Assembly (NCBI GenBank): GCA_023431185.1
Contig: JAEYXS010000102.1
Span: 1-64,000, forward strand
Reading direction: 5' to 3'
Length of the DNA: 64,000 bases
Source: Verrucomicrobiota bacterium
GTDB lineage: Bacteria; Verrucomicrobiota; Verrucomicrobiia; Limisphaerales; JAEYXS01
Within the stretch, counting starts at the first letter, position 1; each line of letters opens with the position of its first letter. Shown here in pieces: positions 25,425 to 34,694 of this stretch. The translations under genes were made by a program, and so were the position numbers. Below the pieces are notes generated by a model, which did not search any database, had not been told where the DNA came from, and was given only the letters and a program-made list of their open reading frames with translations.

Positions 25425-25940
25425 ATGGACGAACGCCCTGAACGTGATCTGCTCTGGTGGCTCATTCCCGGCGTCCTTGCGGGCATGCCCATGCCCTACC
25501 TCCACCCGGAGCGCCGCCTAAACCCTGGAGCCATTCTACGAGCTTTTGATGATGAGCTGCCGGTGCTGCACGATGCCGGTATCCGGGCGGTCGTATCACT
25601 TCTGAACATTCCATCCGATACGGCTGTGTATGAGCCTGCGGGATTGGATTACCTTTGTCTCCCGATTCCTGATGGCTTGGCTCCCGATTTTACCCAGGCG
25701 GATGAGTTCGTCCGTTTTGTGCAAACTCACAAAGCTGCCGGGCACGCCGTTGCCGTTCATTGCCATGCCGGCTTGGGACGCACTGGGACGATGCTGGCCG
25801 CTTACCTCATAGCAGAAGGAGCCGACGCCACTGTCGCGTTGCTAAAAGTTCGTTCCGCCGAACCCGCCGCCATCGAAACGCGCCATCAGGTGAAATTTCT
25901 GGATGACTACGAACAGCATCGGCGGCTGCTGGACAAATAG
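25425..25940 (+). CDS. Dual-specificity/tyrosine phosphatase-like protein
   Basis: 171 residues. The P-loop is HCHAGLGRTG (112-121), with C113 as nucleophile and R119 binding phosphate; D83 (PIPDGLAP) is the expected general acid. The fold and the spacing match small CDKN3/PTP-like enzymes that are widespread in bacteria, acting on phosphoproteins or phosphoinositide-like substrates. There is no signal peptide. It starts divergently to the M48 protease gene and ends 55 bp before the TIM-barrel gene, so it may begin a three-gene run. Confidence 0.9.
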   Translation: MDERPERDLLWWLIPGVLAGMPMPYLHPERRLNPGAILRAFDDELPVLHDAGIRAVVSLLNIPSDTAVYEPAGLDYLCLPIPDGLAPDFTQADEFVRFVQTHKAAGHAVAVHCHAGLGRTGTMLAAYLIAEGADATVALLKVRSAEPAAIETRHQVKFLDDYEQHRRLLDK

Positions 25941-25995
25941 GGGATGCTTGCCTGCGTTGTTTTCATTTCTCGGTTGATACGATAGGAAATACGCC

Positions 25996-26793
25996 ATGTC
26001 GTTTACGCCACCCATCACGTGCCGGCTGGAAGTGCTGCCCGGAGCCAGTGTCGCGGAGAAAGTTGCCCATGCGCAGCGCTATGGATTCGCCGGCATCGCC
26101 CTGCCCGGACGTTTTCTCAAATCGTGGCTCGCAGAAGCGCGCGCTTTCCATGCGGACAGCCCCCTGCCCTTTGTCAGCCTTTCGCTGGGTTTTGAAGGTT
26201 CGCTGCTCAGCCCTCAGGCGGCGGTGCGGCAGCAGTGCCGTGACAGCATCCTGCGGCTTTTGGATATCTGCGCGGAATTCAACGCGCATCTCTTCAACAT
26301 CCCGCCCGTGCTAATCCAGGACAACCCCGAACGATTGAAAGACCGGACGCAGCAGGACGCGCTTTTCATTGAACAACTACCGGCGCTGGGTGAGGCCGCG
26401 AAGGCACGCGGCGTGACATTCCTAATCGAACCAGTGAACCGTTATGAGAGCGACTACCTGCATTCCGTGGAGCACGCCGCGCAGCTTTGCGCGCAAGTGA
26501 ATCATCCGGCCATCGCGCTCACAGCGGATTTCTTTCACATGCAACTGGAGGAACTGCATGCGGGCGCAGCGCTGGCCAAAGCCGAGAGTTGGACCAAGCA
26601 TGTGCACGTGGCCGAGAACACCCGCGTGGAACCCGGTCCAGGCACGCTCAATTTCGCCCCCGGCTTCCGTGCCTTGAAACAGCTCGGCTATCGTGGATTG
26701 ATCGAGGTGGAATGCCGTTCGCTATCCGGTCCAAGCGAGGTGGTGCTGCCGCGTTCGGTTGCGTATCTGCAGCGGGTATGGCAAGAAGCATGA
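25996..26793 (+). CDS. Sugar phosphate isomerase/epimerase-like TIM barrel
   Basis: 265 residues. FLIEPVNRYESDYLHSVEHA (about 136-155), TADFFHMQLEEL, KHVHVAENTRVEPGPGTLNF and LIEVECRS are the AP-endonuclease-2/xylose-isomerase-like pattern, with metal-binding Glu, Asp, His and His residues at strand ends. Such proteins act as keto-sugar epimerases or inosose-type isomerases; the substrate is unknown. It lacks a signal peptide although the following genes encode exported proteins; its stop is 5 bp before the DUF1593 gene. Confidence 0.9.
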   Translation: MSFTPPITCRLEVLPGASVAEKVAHAQRYGFAGIALPGRFLKSWLAEARAFHADSPLPFVSLSLGFEGSLLSPQAAVRQQCRDSILRLLDICAEFNAHLFNIPPVLIQDNPERLKDRTQQDALFIEQLPALGEAAKARGVTFLIEPVNRYESDYLHSVEHAAQLCAQVNHPAIALTADFFHMQLEELHAGAALAKAESWTKHVHVAENTRVEPGPGTLNFAPGFRALKQLGYRGLIEVECRSLSGPSEVVLPRSVAYLQRVWQEA

Positions 26794-26800
26794 CGCATCC

Positions 26801-28162
26801 ATGAAACGCCTGCTCATACTCGCGCTCATCGGTCTCCTGACTTGGACCAGCCAAGCGGCTGATACCCGGCCACGTCTGCTCGTGCTGACTGACATCGGCG
26901 GTGATCCGGATGACCAGCAGTCCCTGATCCGGCTGCTGCTGTACGCGAACGAATTCGACATCGAAGGGCTCATCGCCAGCGCGTCCGGCACACCCGGAGA
27001 ACTCAAAGAGAAGGTCACCAAACCCGAACTCATCCGGCAGACCGTGGAGGCTTACGGCAAGGTACGGTCCAAGCTGGTGCAGCATGCCAAGGGCTATCCG
27101 ACCGCAGAGCATCTTCTCTCAGTGATCAAGTCAGGCAACCCGGATCGCGGACGGGAAGCCATTGGTGAAGGCAAGGATACCGAAGGCTCGCGCTGGATCA
27201 TCAGCGTGGCTGACAAAGAGGATGCACACCCGCTGAACATCAGCATCTGGGGCGGGCAGACGGATTTCGCGCAAGCACTCTGGCGTGTGCGGAAAGACCG
27301 TGGCGAAGCTGGCTTGAAGACTTTCATGGGTAAACTGCGTGTCTATGACATCAACGATCAAGACAAGATCGTGAACTGGGTCTTCAGCGAGTTTCCTGGC
27401 TTGTGGTATATCCTCGCCCAAGCACCGGATGGTCAGGATAAGCGCACCGGAGCGTACCGCGGCGTCTATCTCGGTGGCGATGAATCACTCACTTCTCCGG
27501 CTTGGATCAATGAACATGTGAAGGAGAATCACGGACCGCTGGGTGCGTTATATCCGATGAAAACTTACACCGCGCCCAATCCGCACAAGACGATGAAGGA
27601 GGGTGACACGCCCTCGTGGTTTTACTTCCTCGCCAATGGCTTGGGTGATGCTGCGCATCCTGAATGGGGCGGTTGGGGTGGCCGGTTTCGCATCGAAAAG
27701 GCCAGCATCTATCGGGATGCCGCTGATTCGCTGAACGGCGTGACCGAACCGCGTGTCTCCGTCTGGCGTTGGCGTCCGGCCTTCCAGAATGATTTCGCCG
27801 CGCGAATGGACTGGTGTGTGAAAGATTTCGCTGCGGCCAACCATGCACCTGCGGCGGACGTAAATGGCAATCCCGGCACGGACCCGGTCAAGTTGATGGC
27901 CAAACCCGGAGAAAACGTGGAACTCGATGCTACCGGCACCTCCGATCCGGATAAAAATGCCCTGCGCTATCGGTGGTGGATCTACGCGGAAGCCTCCACA
28001 CTAGCCGCCGGCAAAATCGAAAATGCCAGTTCTGCACAGGCCAAACTTGCCATCCCCAAGGCCGGTTCCAGTGGCGATATCCACATCATTCTGGAAGTAA
28101 CGGATGGTGGCACCCCGGCACTGACTTCCTACCGTCGCATCATCGTCATAGTGAAGCCCTGA
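26801..28162 (+). CDS. Secreted DUF1593 / nucleoside-hydrolase-like protein
   Basis: 453 residues. The signal peptide (LLILALIGLLTWTSQAA) fixes the ATG at 26801. The N-terminal domain (to about residue 330) has VLTDIGGDPDDQQSLIRLLL (30-49), the Asp-rich calcium site seen in nucleoside hydrolases, and ISIWGGQTDFAQAL; this is the DUF1593 (cellulose-binding-protein Sde0182-like) architecture. The last ~90 residues (KPGENVELDATGTSDPDKNALRYR) form an Ig-like C-terminal domain. These proteins accompany polysaccharide utilisation genes; the true substrate is not known. It is translationally close to the TIM-barrel gene. Confidence 0.9.
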   Translation: MKRLLILALIGLLTWTSQAADTRPRLLVLTDIGGDPDDQQSLIRLLLYANEFDIEGLIASASGTPGELKEKVTKPELIRQTVEAYGKVRSKLVQHAKGYPTAEHLLSVIKSGNPDRGREAIGEGKDTEGSRWIISVADKEDAHPLNISIWGGQTDFAQALWRVRKDRGEAGLKTFMGKLRVYDINDQDKIVNWVFSEFPGLWYILAQAPDGQDKRTGAYRGVYLGGDESLTSPAWINEHVKENHGPLGALYPMKTYTAPNPHKTMKEGDTPSWFYFLANGLGDAAHPEWGGWGGRFRIEKASIYRDAADSLNGVTEPRVSVWRWRPAFQNDFAARMDWCVKDFAAANHAPAADVNGNPGTDPVKLMAKPGENVELDATGTSDPDKNALRYRWWIYAEASTLAAGKIENASSAQAKLAIPKAGSSGDIHIILEVTDGGTPALTSYRRIIVIVKP

Positions 28163-28219
28163 AGCAGAGGTAACTTACGCTTTGCCAAGGCGGGCGAATT
28201 ACGCCATCATGACTGCGTT

Positions 28220-28233
28220 GCTGTGTTCACAGC
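28220..28233. repeat. Palindrome GCTGTGTTCACAGC
   Basis: Perfect 6-bp arms with TT centre, 23 bp upstream of the ATG of the membrane protein gene at 28257. It may be an operator or a leader hairpin; no matching copy was seen elsewhere in the window. Confidence 0.35.
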
Positions 28234-28256
28234 AAGGATAACTGCCGTCGCTCGCC

Positions 28257-29465
28257 ATGAAACATTTTATCATCTTCACACTGATCACGGCCATGATCGT
28301 CGGCACCTGGTCGGCGTTTGCCGCGACCAAGGCTGAGCCCGCCCCCCTCGCGCAAAAGGAGACCAAATCCGACAGCAAGACGCCCGGCATGGCAGCCGCC
28401 ACGGCGCTTTCCACCATCACCGGGGTGGCCATCTCGCCGCTGCTCGGCGTCAGTGCCGTGGGTGCCTACACCTATTTTCAGACGGCCAAAGAGAACCGCA
28501 GCAAGCTCTCTTGGTATGCCCAGCCTTGGTTTTGGGTGACGGCCCTGATCCTCGTCGGTCTGTGTTTTGCGAAAGACACCGTGGGCACGGCGCTGCCGAC
28601 CGTCTTGAAGAAGCCGCTGGATATCGCGGATGCGGTGGAGAACAAAATCAGCGGACTCGTGGCCGTGGGAGCTTTCGTGCCGATGGTCGCGTCGGTTTTT
28701 CCCTCACTTGTCTCCAGCGAGCACGCCAATCTCGCCGCGCCTTGGTTCATGGCTGTCATCAATCCGGCCGGCTTGTTGAATTTCATCCTCGTACCCATCG
28801 CGATGATTTCGTTTGTCATCGTCTGGTTGGCCGCCCATTCCATCAATATCCTTATCCTGCTCAGCCCGTTCACAACGGTGGATGCGGCTCTGAAATCTTT
28901 CCGCCTGTTTTTGCTCTCCTTCGTCACGGGCGGGTCCCTGATGGATCCCATGATCGGGGCGGGCATCTCGCTTATCATCATTTTCATCGCGTATTTCATC
29001 GCGGGCTGGTCCTTCCGCGTCACCACGCTGGGCAGCATCTACATCTGGGATGTGCTCACGCTCAAGCGCACCCGGACCAAACCGAAGTTGAATGAAGTCT
29101 GGGGCTTCCTCTCCGTGGAATTGAGCAAAGTACCCGTCCGCACTTATGGCAAGCTGGTGCGTGATGCCAGCGGCCGGCTCACTTTCGAGTATCGTCCTTG
29201 GCTCTTCCTGCCCAAACGCACCTTGGTCCTTCCCTTGGGCGAATATTCAGTGGGCGAAGGGCTCATCAACTCCTTCATCGTGAAGAATGAAGGGGACGAT
29301 GAATACGAACTGGTCACCCTGCCCCCGCGCTACCGCACGCATGAAGAGGCAGTCGCCCGGGCCTATGAACTGGCCGGAGTGCGGGAGATCGGCTTCGTCA
29401 AAGGCTTCAAATCCTTCATCAAATCCTTGTTCGGCGGCACGGATGAGCCAGTAAAAGCGACTTAA
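28257..29465 (+). CDS. Integral membrane protein of unknown function
   Basis: 402 residues. A signal-like segment (FIIFTLITAMIVGTWSAFAA) is followed by a charged stretch and then several helices (about 50-75, 90-115, 140-160, 165-200, 215-260); the final ~130 residues are soluble and charged. TALSTITGVAISPLLGVSAV recalls DUF4126-type membrane proteins, but I cannot confirm it. It ends 5 bp before the convergent sulfatase gene. No operon partner is evident. Confidence 0.75.
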   Translation: MKHFIIFTLITAMIVGTWSAFAATKAEPAPLAQKETKSDSKTPGMAAATALSTITGVAISPLLGVSAVGAYTYFQTAKENRSKLSWYAQPWFWVTALILVGLCFAKDTVGTALPTVLKKPLDIADAVENKISGLVAVGAFVPMVASVFPSLVSSEHANLAAPWFMAVINPAGLLNFILVPIAMISFVIVWLAAHSINILILLSPFTTVDAALKSFRLFLLSFVTGGSLMDPMIGAGISLIIIFIAYFIAGWSFRVTTLGSIYIWDVLTLKRTRTKPKLNEVWGFLSVELSKVPVRTYGKLVRDASGRLTFEYRPWLFLPKRTLVLPLGEYSVGEGLINSFIVKNEGDDEYELVTLPPRYRTHEEAVARAYELAGVREIGFVKGFKSFIKSLFGGTDEPVKAT

Positions 29466-29470
29466 TATTT

Positions 29471-30994
29471 TCAGTTCAAACTGTCGAGTGCCGGAAACGG
29501 AAAATCCGCTGATTTCGTCCGCTGCTCGCGCATGATCTTCTCCAGCTTCGCCACGATGTCCGGATGCTGCGCGGAGACATCCTTGGTCTCGGCACGATCC
29601 GTCGCCAGATTGTAGAGTTCGATACGGTAATCGGGATTGCCTTTCCGCAGCAGATTGCGCCGGATGCCCTTCCAGTCCCCCATGCGCACGCTTTGCTGGC
29701 CCGTGTAGCCGGGGAACTCGCGATAGAGGAAGGCCCGCTCCGGCTGCTTCTTGCCAAGCAACGTGGGTGCGAAGGAGATGCCGTCCAGACCCTTGGGTGT
29801 CTTGGCCTTGGCCTCAACCAGTTCAAGCAACGTGGGCATCCAATCTTCAAAGCCGGTCACCCGATCGCTGACACCGGGTTTGATCTTGCCCTTCCAACGG
29901 ATGATACCGGGCACACGATAGCCACCTTCATAGAGTGTGCCTTTGCCATCACGCAAACCGCCGCTGGAATTGAAGAAGGCGCAATCCGTTCCCGCCAGTC
30001 CTTGGTGCGTGCCGTTTAGCGGACCATTATCACTGGTAAAGATAAAAATCGTATTTTCATCCAACCCAAGCTCGGTGATGAGTTTCATCATCCGGCCGAT
30101 GTCCCGGTCCATGCGCGTGATCATGGCGGCGTAGGCCGCCTTGGGCTTGAAGTGCGGGATGTAGCCCTTGCCACCGGGATACGGCGGATCGTCCCAGAGA
30201 CCAAGATACTCTTTCAGCGAATCATCCGGCACCTGCAAGGCAACGTGTGGCACCGTCGTGGGCCAGTAGAGGAAGAAAGGGCGCGACTTGTTCTCGCGCA
30301 CAAATTCCAGCGCCTTGTCCGTGATCAAATCGCCGGAATACTCGGTGCCTTGGAAGCGCTTATAGCTCTCCGGTTTCGCCGGATCTTCCTCGGGTGTCAG
30401 TTTATCATGCGCTGAGAAGGCCTGGTTCTTCAGGTCGATGGTCTGGTCATTATCCCACAGGTAGGTCGGATAGAAATTGTGCGCTACACCCTGGCAATTG
30501 TAACCGAACCAGCGGTCAAATCCCTGCTTGAGTGGCTCGCCCGTGCTTCCTGGACCGCCCAAGCCCCACTTGCCAAAGCCGCCGGTGATATAACCCTGTG
30601 CCTGTAACAGCTCAGCTATCGTCACCGTCGCGTCCGGGATGGGATGTTGGCCTTCTTTGGCCGGCTTTCCGATCTTGGGCAGGTTGGCCCCCTCCATCTG
30701 CCGGTTATTGCGGATGAAAGCGTGGCCAGGATGCATCCCGGTCATCAACACACAACGTGAAGGTGCACAAACGGCATTTCCAGAATAATGCTGTGTCAGC
30801 CGCACGCCTTCAGCGGCCATGCGGTCGAGATTGGGTGTTTTGATCTTGGTCTGGCCGTAGGCACCGATGTCACCATAGCCCAGATCATCGGCGATGATGA
30901 AGACGATGTTCGGTTGCTTGCTGGCGGCATGAGCATGCAGGGAGAAAAGCAACAGCAGGAAACACACTGCCCGGCGGAGGTACGGGGTAATCAT
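29471..30994 (-). CDS. Secreted sulfatase (arylsulfatase family S1)
   Basis: 507 residues. Signal peptide VCFLLLLFSLHAHA (10-23). The formylglycine motif CAPSR at 76-80 is in the Cys form that needs a formylglycine-generating enzyme. Calcium ligands D36 and D37 (IIADDLGYGDIGAYG), the second signature GFGKWGLGGPGSTG and the C-terminal TSDNGPLNGTHQGLAGTD are all present. Sulfatases of this type remove sulfate esters from marine or host glycans and are greatly expanded in Planctomycetes and Verrucomicrobia. No maturase gene is in the window. Upstream, divergently, lies the CBM9-like lipoprotein gene. Confidence 0.95.
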   Translation of the reverse strand: MITPYLRRAVCFLLLLFSLHAHAASKQPNIVFIIADDLGYGDIGAYGQTKIKTPNLDRMAAEGVRLTQHYSGNAVCAPSRCVLMTGMHPGHAFIRNNRQMEGANLPKIGKPAKEGQHPIPDATVTIAELLQAQGYITGGFGKWGLGGPGSTGEPLKQGFDRWFGYNCQGVAHNFYPTYLWDNDQTIDLKNQAFSAHDKLTPEEDPAKPESYKRFQGTEYSGDLITDKALEFVRENKSRPFFLYWPTTVPHVALQVPDDSLKEYLGLWDDPPYPGGKGYIPHFKPKAAYAAMITRMDRDIGRMMKLITELGLDENTIFIFTSDNGPLNGTHQGLAGTDCAFFNSSGGLRDGKGTLYEGGYRVPGIIRWKGKIKPGVSDRVTGFEDWMPTLLELVEAKAKTPKGLDGISFAPTLLGKKQPERAFLYREFPGYTGQQSVRMGDWKGIRRNLLRKGNPDYRIELYNLATDRAETKDVSAQHPDIVAKLEKIMREQRTKSADFPFPALDSLN

Positions 30995-31105
30995 GCTCTA
31001 AGTAGTAACCGGACTGAAAAGATGAAGCAACTCTCACTAATGCCAGATAGTTGACAATTCAATCCGTTACGGCTGACTCTGGTGCCAGCCAATCCACATA
31101 CTGCC

Positions 31106-31867
31106 ATGCGCCATTATTTCGCCTGTCTGATCGTCTTTAGCCTGTTGACCATTGGCTGTGCTTCACCCCAAGCCCAGCAGGTCACACCCGCAACCGCTAC
31201 CACTCCCGCCCGCGCTACGATTCCCAAGTTCAGCGCCAAACTGACCATCGATGGCAAGCTGGATGAAGCCGTTTGGAAAAGTGCGCTCCTGCTGAATCCC
31301 CTCACCCCAAATCGTGGCGAAGGCAAAGATTCCGAAGGCACCGAGATCCGCGCGTTTTACGACGACACCGCCATCTACCTCAGTTGGGTCTGCACCGACC
31401 ACGACATCCAAGCCACCTTCACCAATCGCGACAGCATGTTCTGGAATGAAGAAGTCGCGGAACTCTTCCTCGCGCCGGACAAGCTCGACAAGTATTACGA
31501 GCTGCAATGGAACCCGCTCGGTGCCGTATTTGACGCCATCATCTACAACACGCTCGGGCCCGATGGCATCTCGAAGAAGATCGATGGCGACTGGGCCTAC
31601 ACCGCCAAGGGCATGCGTAGTGCGGTGAAGGTCGATGGCACGGTGGCGAATGCACAAGACACGGACCGCTCATGGACGGTGGAAGCAATCATACCCTTCG
31701 CCGACTTCGGCCTCACCGCCCCCAAGCCCGGCACCGTATGGCGCGCCAACTTCTACCGCTTCTCACGCGGCAAGAACAAACCCGAACTCCAACTAAGCTG
31801 GTCCCCCACCCGCCTGCCAAGTTTTCATCAGCCGAACCGGTTTGGGTATTTGGAATTTGGGCGGTAG
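31106..31867 (+). CDS. CBM9-like carbohydrate-binding lipoprotein
   Basis: 253 residues. The ATG at 31106 gives a lipoprotein signal with lipobox LTIGC (Cys near residue 16). The mature part has KFSAKLTIDGKLDEAVWKSA (43-62), RAFYDDTAIYLSWVC and RSWTVEAIIPFADFGL, the pattern of carbohydrate-binding family 9-like domains, which bind sugar ends or act as an anchor. Position 17 bp upstream of the GH-A-type gene suggests the two act on the same glycan at the cell surface. Confidence 0.88.
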   Translation: MRHYFACLIVFSLLTIGCASPQAQQVTPATATTPARATIPKFSAKLTIDGKLDEAVWKSALLLNPLTPNRGEGKDSEGTEIRAFYDDTAIYLSWVCTDHDIQATFTNRDSMFWNEEVAELFLAPDKLDKYYELQWNPLGAVFDAIIYNTLGPDGISKKIDGDWAYTAKGMRSAVKVDGTVANAQDTDRSWTVEAIIPFADFGLTAPKPGTVWRANFYRFSRGKNKPELQLSWSPTRLPSFHQPNRFGYLEFGR

Positions 31868-31884
31868 AAACAATTAAACCTCCT

Positions 31885-33282
31885 ATGCGATCGATAATTC
31901 ACATCTGCATTCTCTTGCTCTTCACTGGGACTTCGCTTCAAGCAGCCGCCCCCATCAAGCTCCATCCGGCCAATCCCCATTACTTCGAATGGCGCGGCCG
32001 GCCCACTGTGCTCATCACCTCAGCGGAGCACTATGGGGCGCTGGTGAACCTGGATTTCAACTACTATACCTACTTGCGTACGTTGGAACGGGATGGCCTG
32101 AACAACACGCGCGTCTTCAGTGGCGCGTATTGCGAAAATCCAACGGCCTTCAACATCACCAGCAACACGCTAGCGCCATTGACGGGCCGCTTCATCACCC
32201 CTTGGGCCCGCAGCAGCACACCCGGCTACGCAAATGGCGGCAACAAGTTTGACCTCAACGAATGGGATCCGGTCTATTTCTTGCGCCTGCAGGATTTTAT
32301 GCGCGAGGCAGGTAAACGTGGCATTGTCGTGGAGTTCACTCTCTTCTGCCCTTTCTACAAAGATGATATGTGGGCGCTCAGCCCGATGAATTCCGCAAAC
32401 AACGTCAACGGCATCGGCTCGGTGAACCGCACGAACGTCTATACCCTCGACAAGCATGGCGGACTGCTGGGGGTGCAGGAAGCACTGGTGCGCAAGCTCG
32501 TCGCCGAATTGAAGGACTGCGATAATCTCATGTGGGAGATCTGCAACGAACCCTACTTCGGCGGTGTGACGATGGAATGGCAGCATCGCATCGCCGATGT
32601 GATCGTGGACGCTGAGAAGAACTTCAAGCGCAAGCACCTCATCACACAAAATATTGCGAACGGCAAAAAGAAGATCGAGAACCCCCACCCGGCCATTTCG
32701 GTCTTCAACTTTCACTACGCCAGTCCGCCCGACGCGGTGGCCATGAACTACGGACTGAACAAGGTCATCGGGGACAATGAAACCGGCTTCAAAGGTACCG
32801 GGGATGCACATTACCGTATGGAAGCATGGGAATTCATCCTCGCCGGCGGCGCGCTCTACAACAATTTGGACTACTCCTTCGCCGTGGGCCATGAGGATGG
32901 CACTTACCAGTATCCCCCAAAGCAACCCGGCGGCGGCAATCCCGTTTTCCGCCAGCAGATGAAGACATTGAAAGATTTCATCCACAGCTTCGATTTCGTG
33001 CGGATGAAGCCCGACAAATCATTCATCAAATCCGGCATCCCTGAAAAAGCCCGTGTGCAAGCGCTCGCTGAATCCGGCAAACAATACGCCGCTTATCTCA
33101 AGGGAGACGGCATCGGAGCCATCACCCTGAATCTGCCCAAAGGCCGCTATCGCACAGAATGGATTGATGTCCTTAGTGGGGAGTCGATTGCACCAGCGGC
33201 CATCAATCATACGGGCGGACCGATGACCGTAGTCGCACCGCCAGGAACCAAGGAAATCGCTTTTCGGGCCAAAGCACGCTGA
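31885..33282 (+). CDS. Secreted clan GH-A glycoside hydrolase
   Basis: 465 residues with a signal peptide (IIHICILLLFTGTSLQA). The TIM barrel has the clan-A pair: acid/base E222 in WEICNEP and probable nucleophile E299 in GDNETG, plus VVEFTLFCPFYK and the RTLERDGLNNTRVFSG start. About 100 residues after the barrel form a C-terminal beta-sandwich (RYRTEWIDVLSGESI). It resembles GH5-like or related uncharacterised families; the exact family cannot be set by eye. The reading frame is open for another 71 codons upstream, but the signal peptide and overlap with the CBM9-like gene favour ATG 31885. Confidence 0.88.
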   Translation: MRSIIHICILLLFTGTSLQAAAPIKLHPANPHYFEWRGRPTVLITSAEHYGALVNLDFNYYTYLRTLERDGLNNTRVFSGAYCENPTAFNITSNTLAPLTGRFITPWARSSTPGYANGGNKFDLNEWDPVYFLRLQDFMREAGKRGIVVEFTLFCPFYKDDMWALSPMNSANNVNGIGSVNRTNVYTLDKHGGLLGVQEALVRKLVAELKDCDNLMWEICNEPYFGGVTMEWQHRIADVIVDAEKNFKRKHLITQNIANGKKKIENPHPAISVFNFHYASPPDAVAMNYGLNKVIGDNETGFKGTGDAHYRMEAWEFILAGGALYNNLDYSFAVGHEDGTYQYPPKQPGGGNPVFRQQMKTLKDFIHSFDFVRMKPDKSFIKSGIPEKARVQALAESGKQYAAYLKGDGIGAITLNLPKGRYRTEWIDVLSGESIAPAAINHTGGPMTVVAPPGTKEIAFRAKAR

Positions 33283-33459
33283 TGAGTTGAAGCGTGCCGA
33301 TCACACGACGGCCCAACACCGTCGATTGCGAGTCCATTTCAGGCACCGACTGCAAACTCAGAGTTTCTCACCGCCGTGGTCCAGAAGGGCAATCGCAAAT
33401 CACAGCATCTTTTTTTGTAACTATTGAGCCGGAATGCTTAAGTATAAAGGTGAAGCATT
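33283..33459. other. Gap after the GH gene
   Basis: 177 bp. It contains a small hairpin CGACGG-CCCAACA-CCGTCG (about 33307-33325) followed by no T-run, and a T-tract (TTTTTTTG near 33411) before the next gene. No clear promoter hexamers were identified. Confidence 0.4.
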
Positions 33460-34665
33460 ATGAATCTTAAAACCATCCTGGCCATCTCCTTGGGGGCGAA
33501 CGTTTTGCTCGCGGCACTTGCGCTCCGCAACCCCTCACCCGCCCCGGTTAAAGCAGTAACCGAGGCACCATCAGCACCCGTTACACCGCAGTCCAAAGTG
33601 GTGAAACAGACAGTCACCAATACGATAACCAAGCAGATCACCTGGGAGTTGGTGGAATCGGCGGATTACAGGGAATACATCGCCAACCTGCGCTCCATCG
33701 GCTGCCCGGAGGAAACCATCCGCGACATCATCATCGCCGATGTGAACAAGCTCTACGACAAGAAGAAGAAGGAGATCCGGGGGGAGCCAAAGAAATTCGA
33801 ATACTGGAAGTCCGGCAACCCATTCATGGCCGCGATGGACACTGGCCTGATGAACAAGTTGAAAGCCTTGGACGAGGAGAAGAACGCCGTGTTGCGGGCC
33901 TTGGGTATCAAGCCTGATGCCAAAACCGAGCTGACACAGGCCATGGTCGTGAATCCACTTGAGATGATGATGGATTTTCTGCCGGATGACAAGAAGGCCC
34001 GGGTTGTGAAAATCATGTCTGACATGCAAACCAAAATGATGGAAGCCAGCAAAGACGGAGCGGACACGGAAGCCATGGGTAAAGCCATGCAGGACATGGA
34101 AACGGCACTCAAAGGCGTGCTCACGCCACAGGAATACCTGGACTACCAGTTACGGTTCTCCATGACCGCCAACATGTTACGAAACCAGGTCGCCGGCTTT
34201 GATCCGAACGAGGAGGAGTTCATGAGGGTCTTCAAGCTCCGGGAGGCTTTCGACAGCGAGTATTCGCCCATGACGCGGGGCAACGAATCCGATGACCAGC
34301 GAAAAAGCCGGGAGGCGGCGGAGAAGAAGCTGAAGGAGGACATCAAGGCATCCCTCGGATCGGAGCGTTATGCCGACTATGAGCGGGCGCAGGACTGGAG
34401 CTTTCAGCAAATCTACCGGGCAGCCAAGAAAGCCGACCTGGACACCGCCGCTGCCATCAAAGTGCATGACATGAAGAAGATCGTCGAGCAGGAGACCAGG
34501 AAAGTGCGCAACAATAATGACCTGACCCCAGAGCAAAAGAATCAGGCGCTCCAAGGCATCCAGCAGCAGACGGAGTCATCAGTCAAGGCGGTGCTGGGTG
34601 AAAAGGGTTGGGAGCAATACAACCGGGGCAACAACACTTTCTGGCTAAAAAACATCCACCAGTAA
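33460..34665 (+). CDS. Membrane-anchored helical protein, unknown (Verrucomicrobia-type)
   Basis: 401 residues. One N-terminal anchor (ILAISLGANVLLAALAL, 6-22), a Pro/Ala-rich stretch, then ~340 residues of charged, mostly helical sequence without cysteine-rich motifs. The block DYREYIANLRSIGCPEETIR (about 69-88), then DIIIADVNKLYDKKKKE, is a pattern I associate with hypothetical proteins of this phylum. Gln- and Lys-rich helices (TRKVRNNNDLTPEQKNQALQ) dominate the C-terminal half. Function unknown; a periplasmic structural role is possible. The neighbour on the other strand is aminopeptidase P. Confidence 0.8.
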   Translation: MNLKTILAISLGANVLLAALALRNPSPAPVKAVTEAPSAPVTPQSKVVKQTVTNTITKQITWELVESADYREYIANLRSIGCPEETIRDIIIADVNKLYDKKKKEIRGEPKKFEYWKSGNPFMAAMDTGLMNKLKALDEEKNAVLRALGIKPDAKTELTQAMVVNPLEMMMDFLPDDKKARVVKIMSDMQTKMMEASKDGADTEAMGKAMQDMETALKGVLTPQEYLDYQLRFSMTANMLRNQVAGFDPNEEEFMRVFKLREAFDSEYSPMTRGNESDDQRKSREAAEKKLKEDIKASLGSERYADYERAQDWSFQQIYRAAKKADLDTAAAIKVHDMKKIVEQETRKVRNNNDLTPEQKNQALQGIQQQTESSVKAVLGEKGWEQYNRGNNTFWLKNIHQ

Positions 34666-34694
34666 TCGGCTGGGTTGATCAAACTGGCAGCCGG

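Noticed and set aside
24004..25521. 505-codon plus-strand frame opposite the M48 protease
   Set aside because: Shadow frame with no protein-like pattern; the HEYSH zinc motif and helices are on the minus strand.
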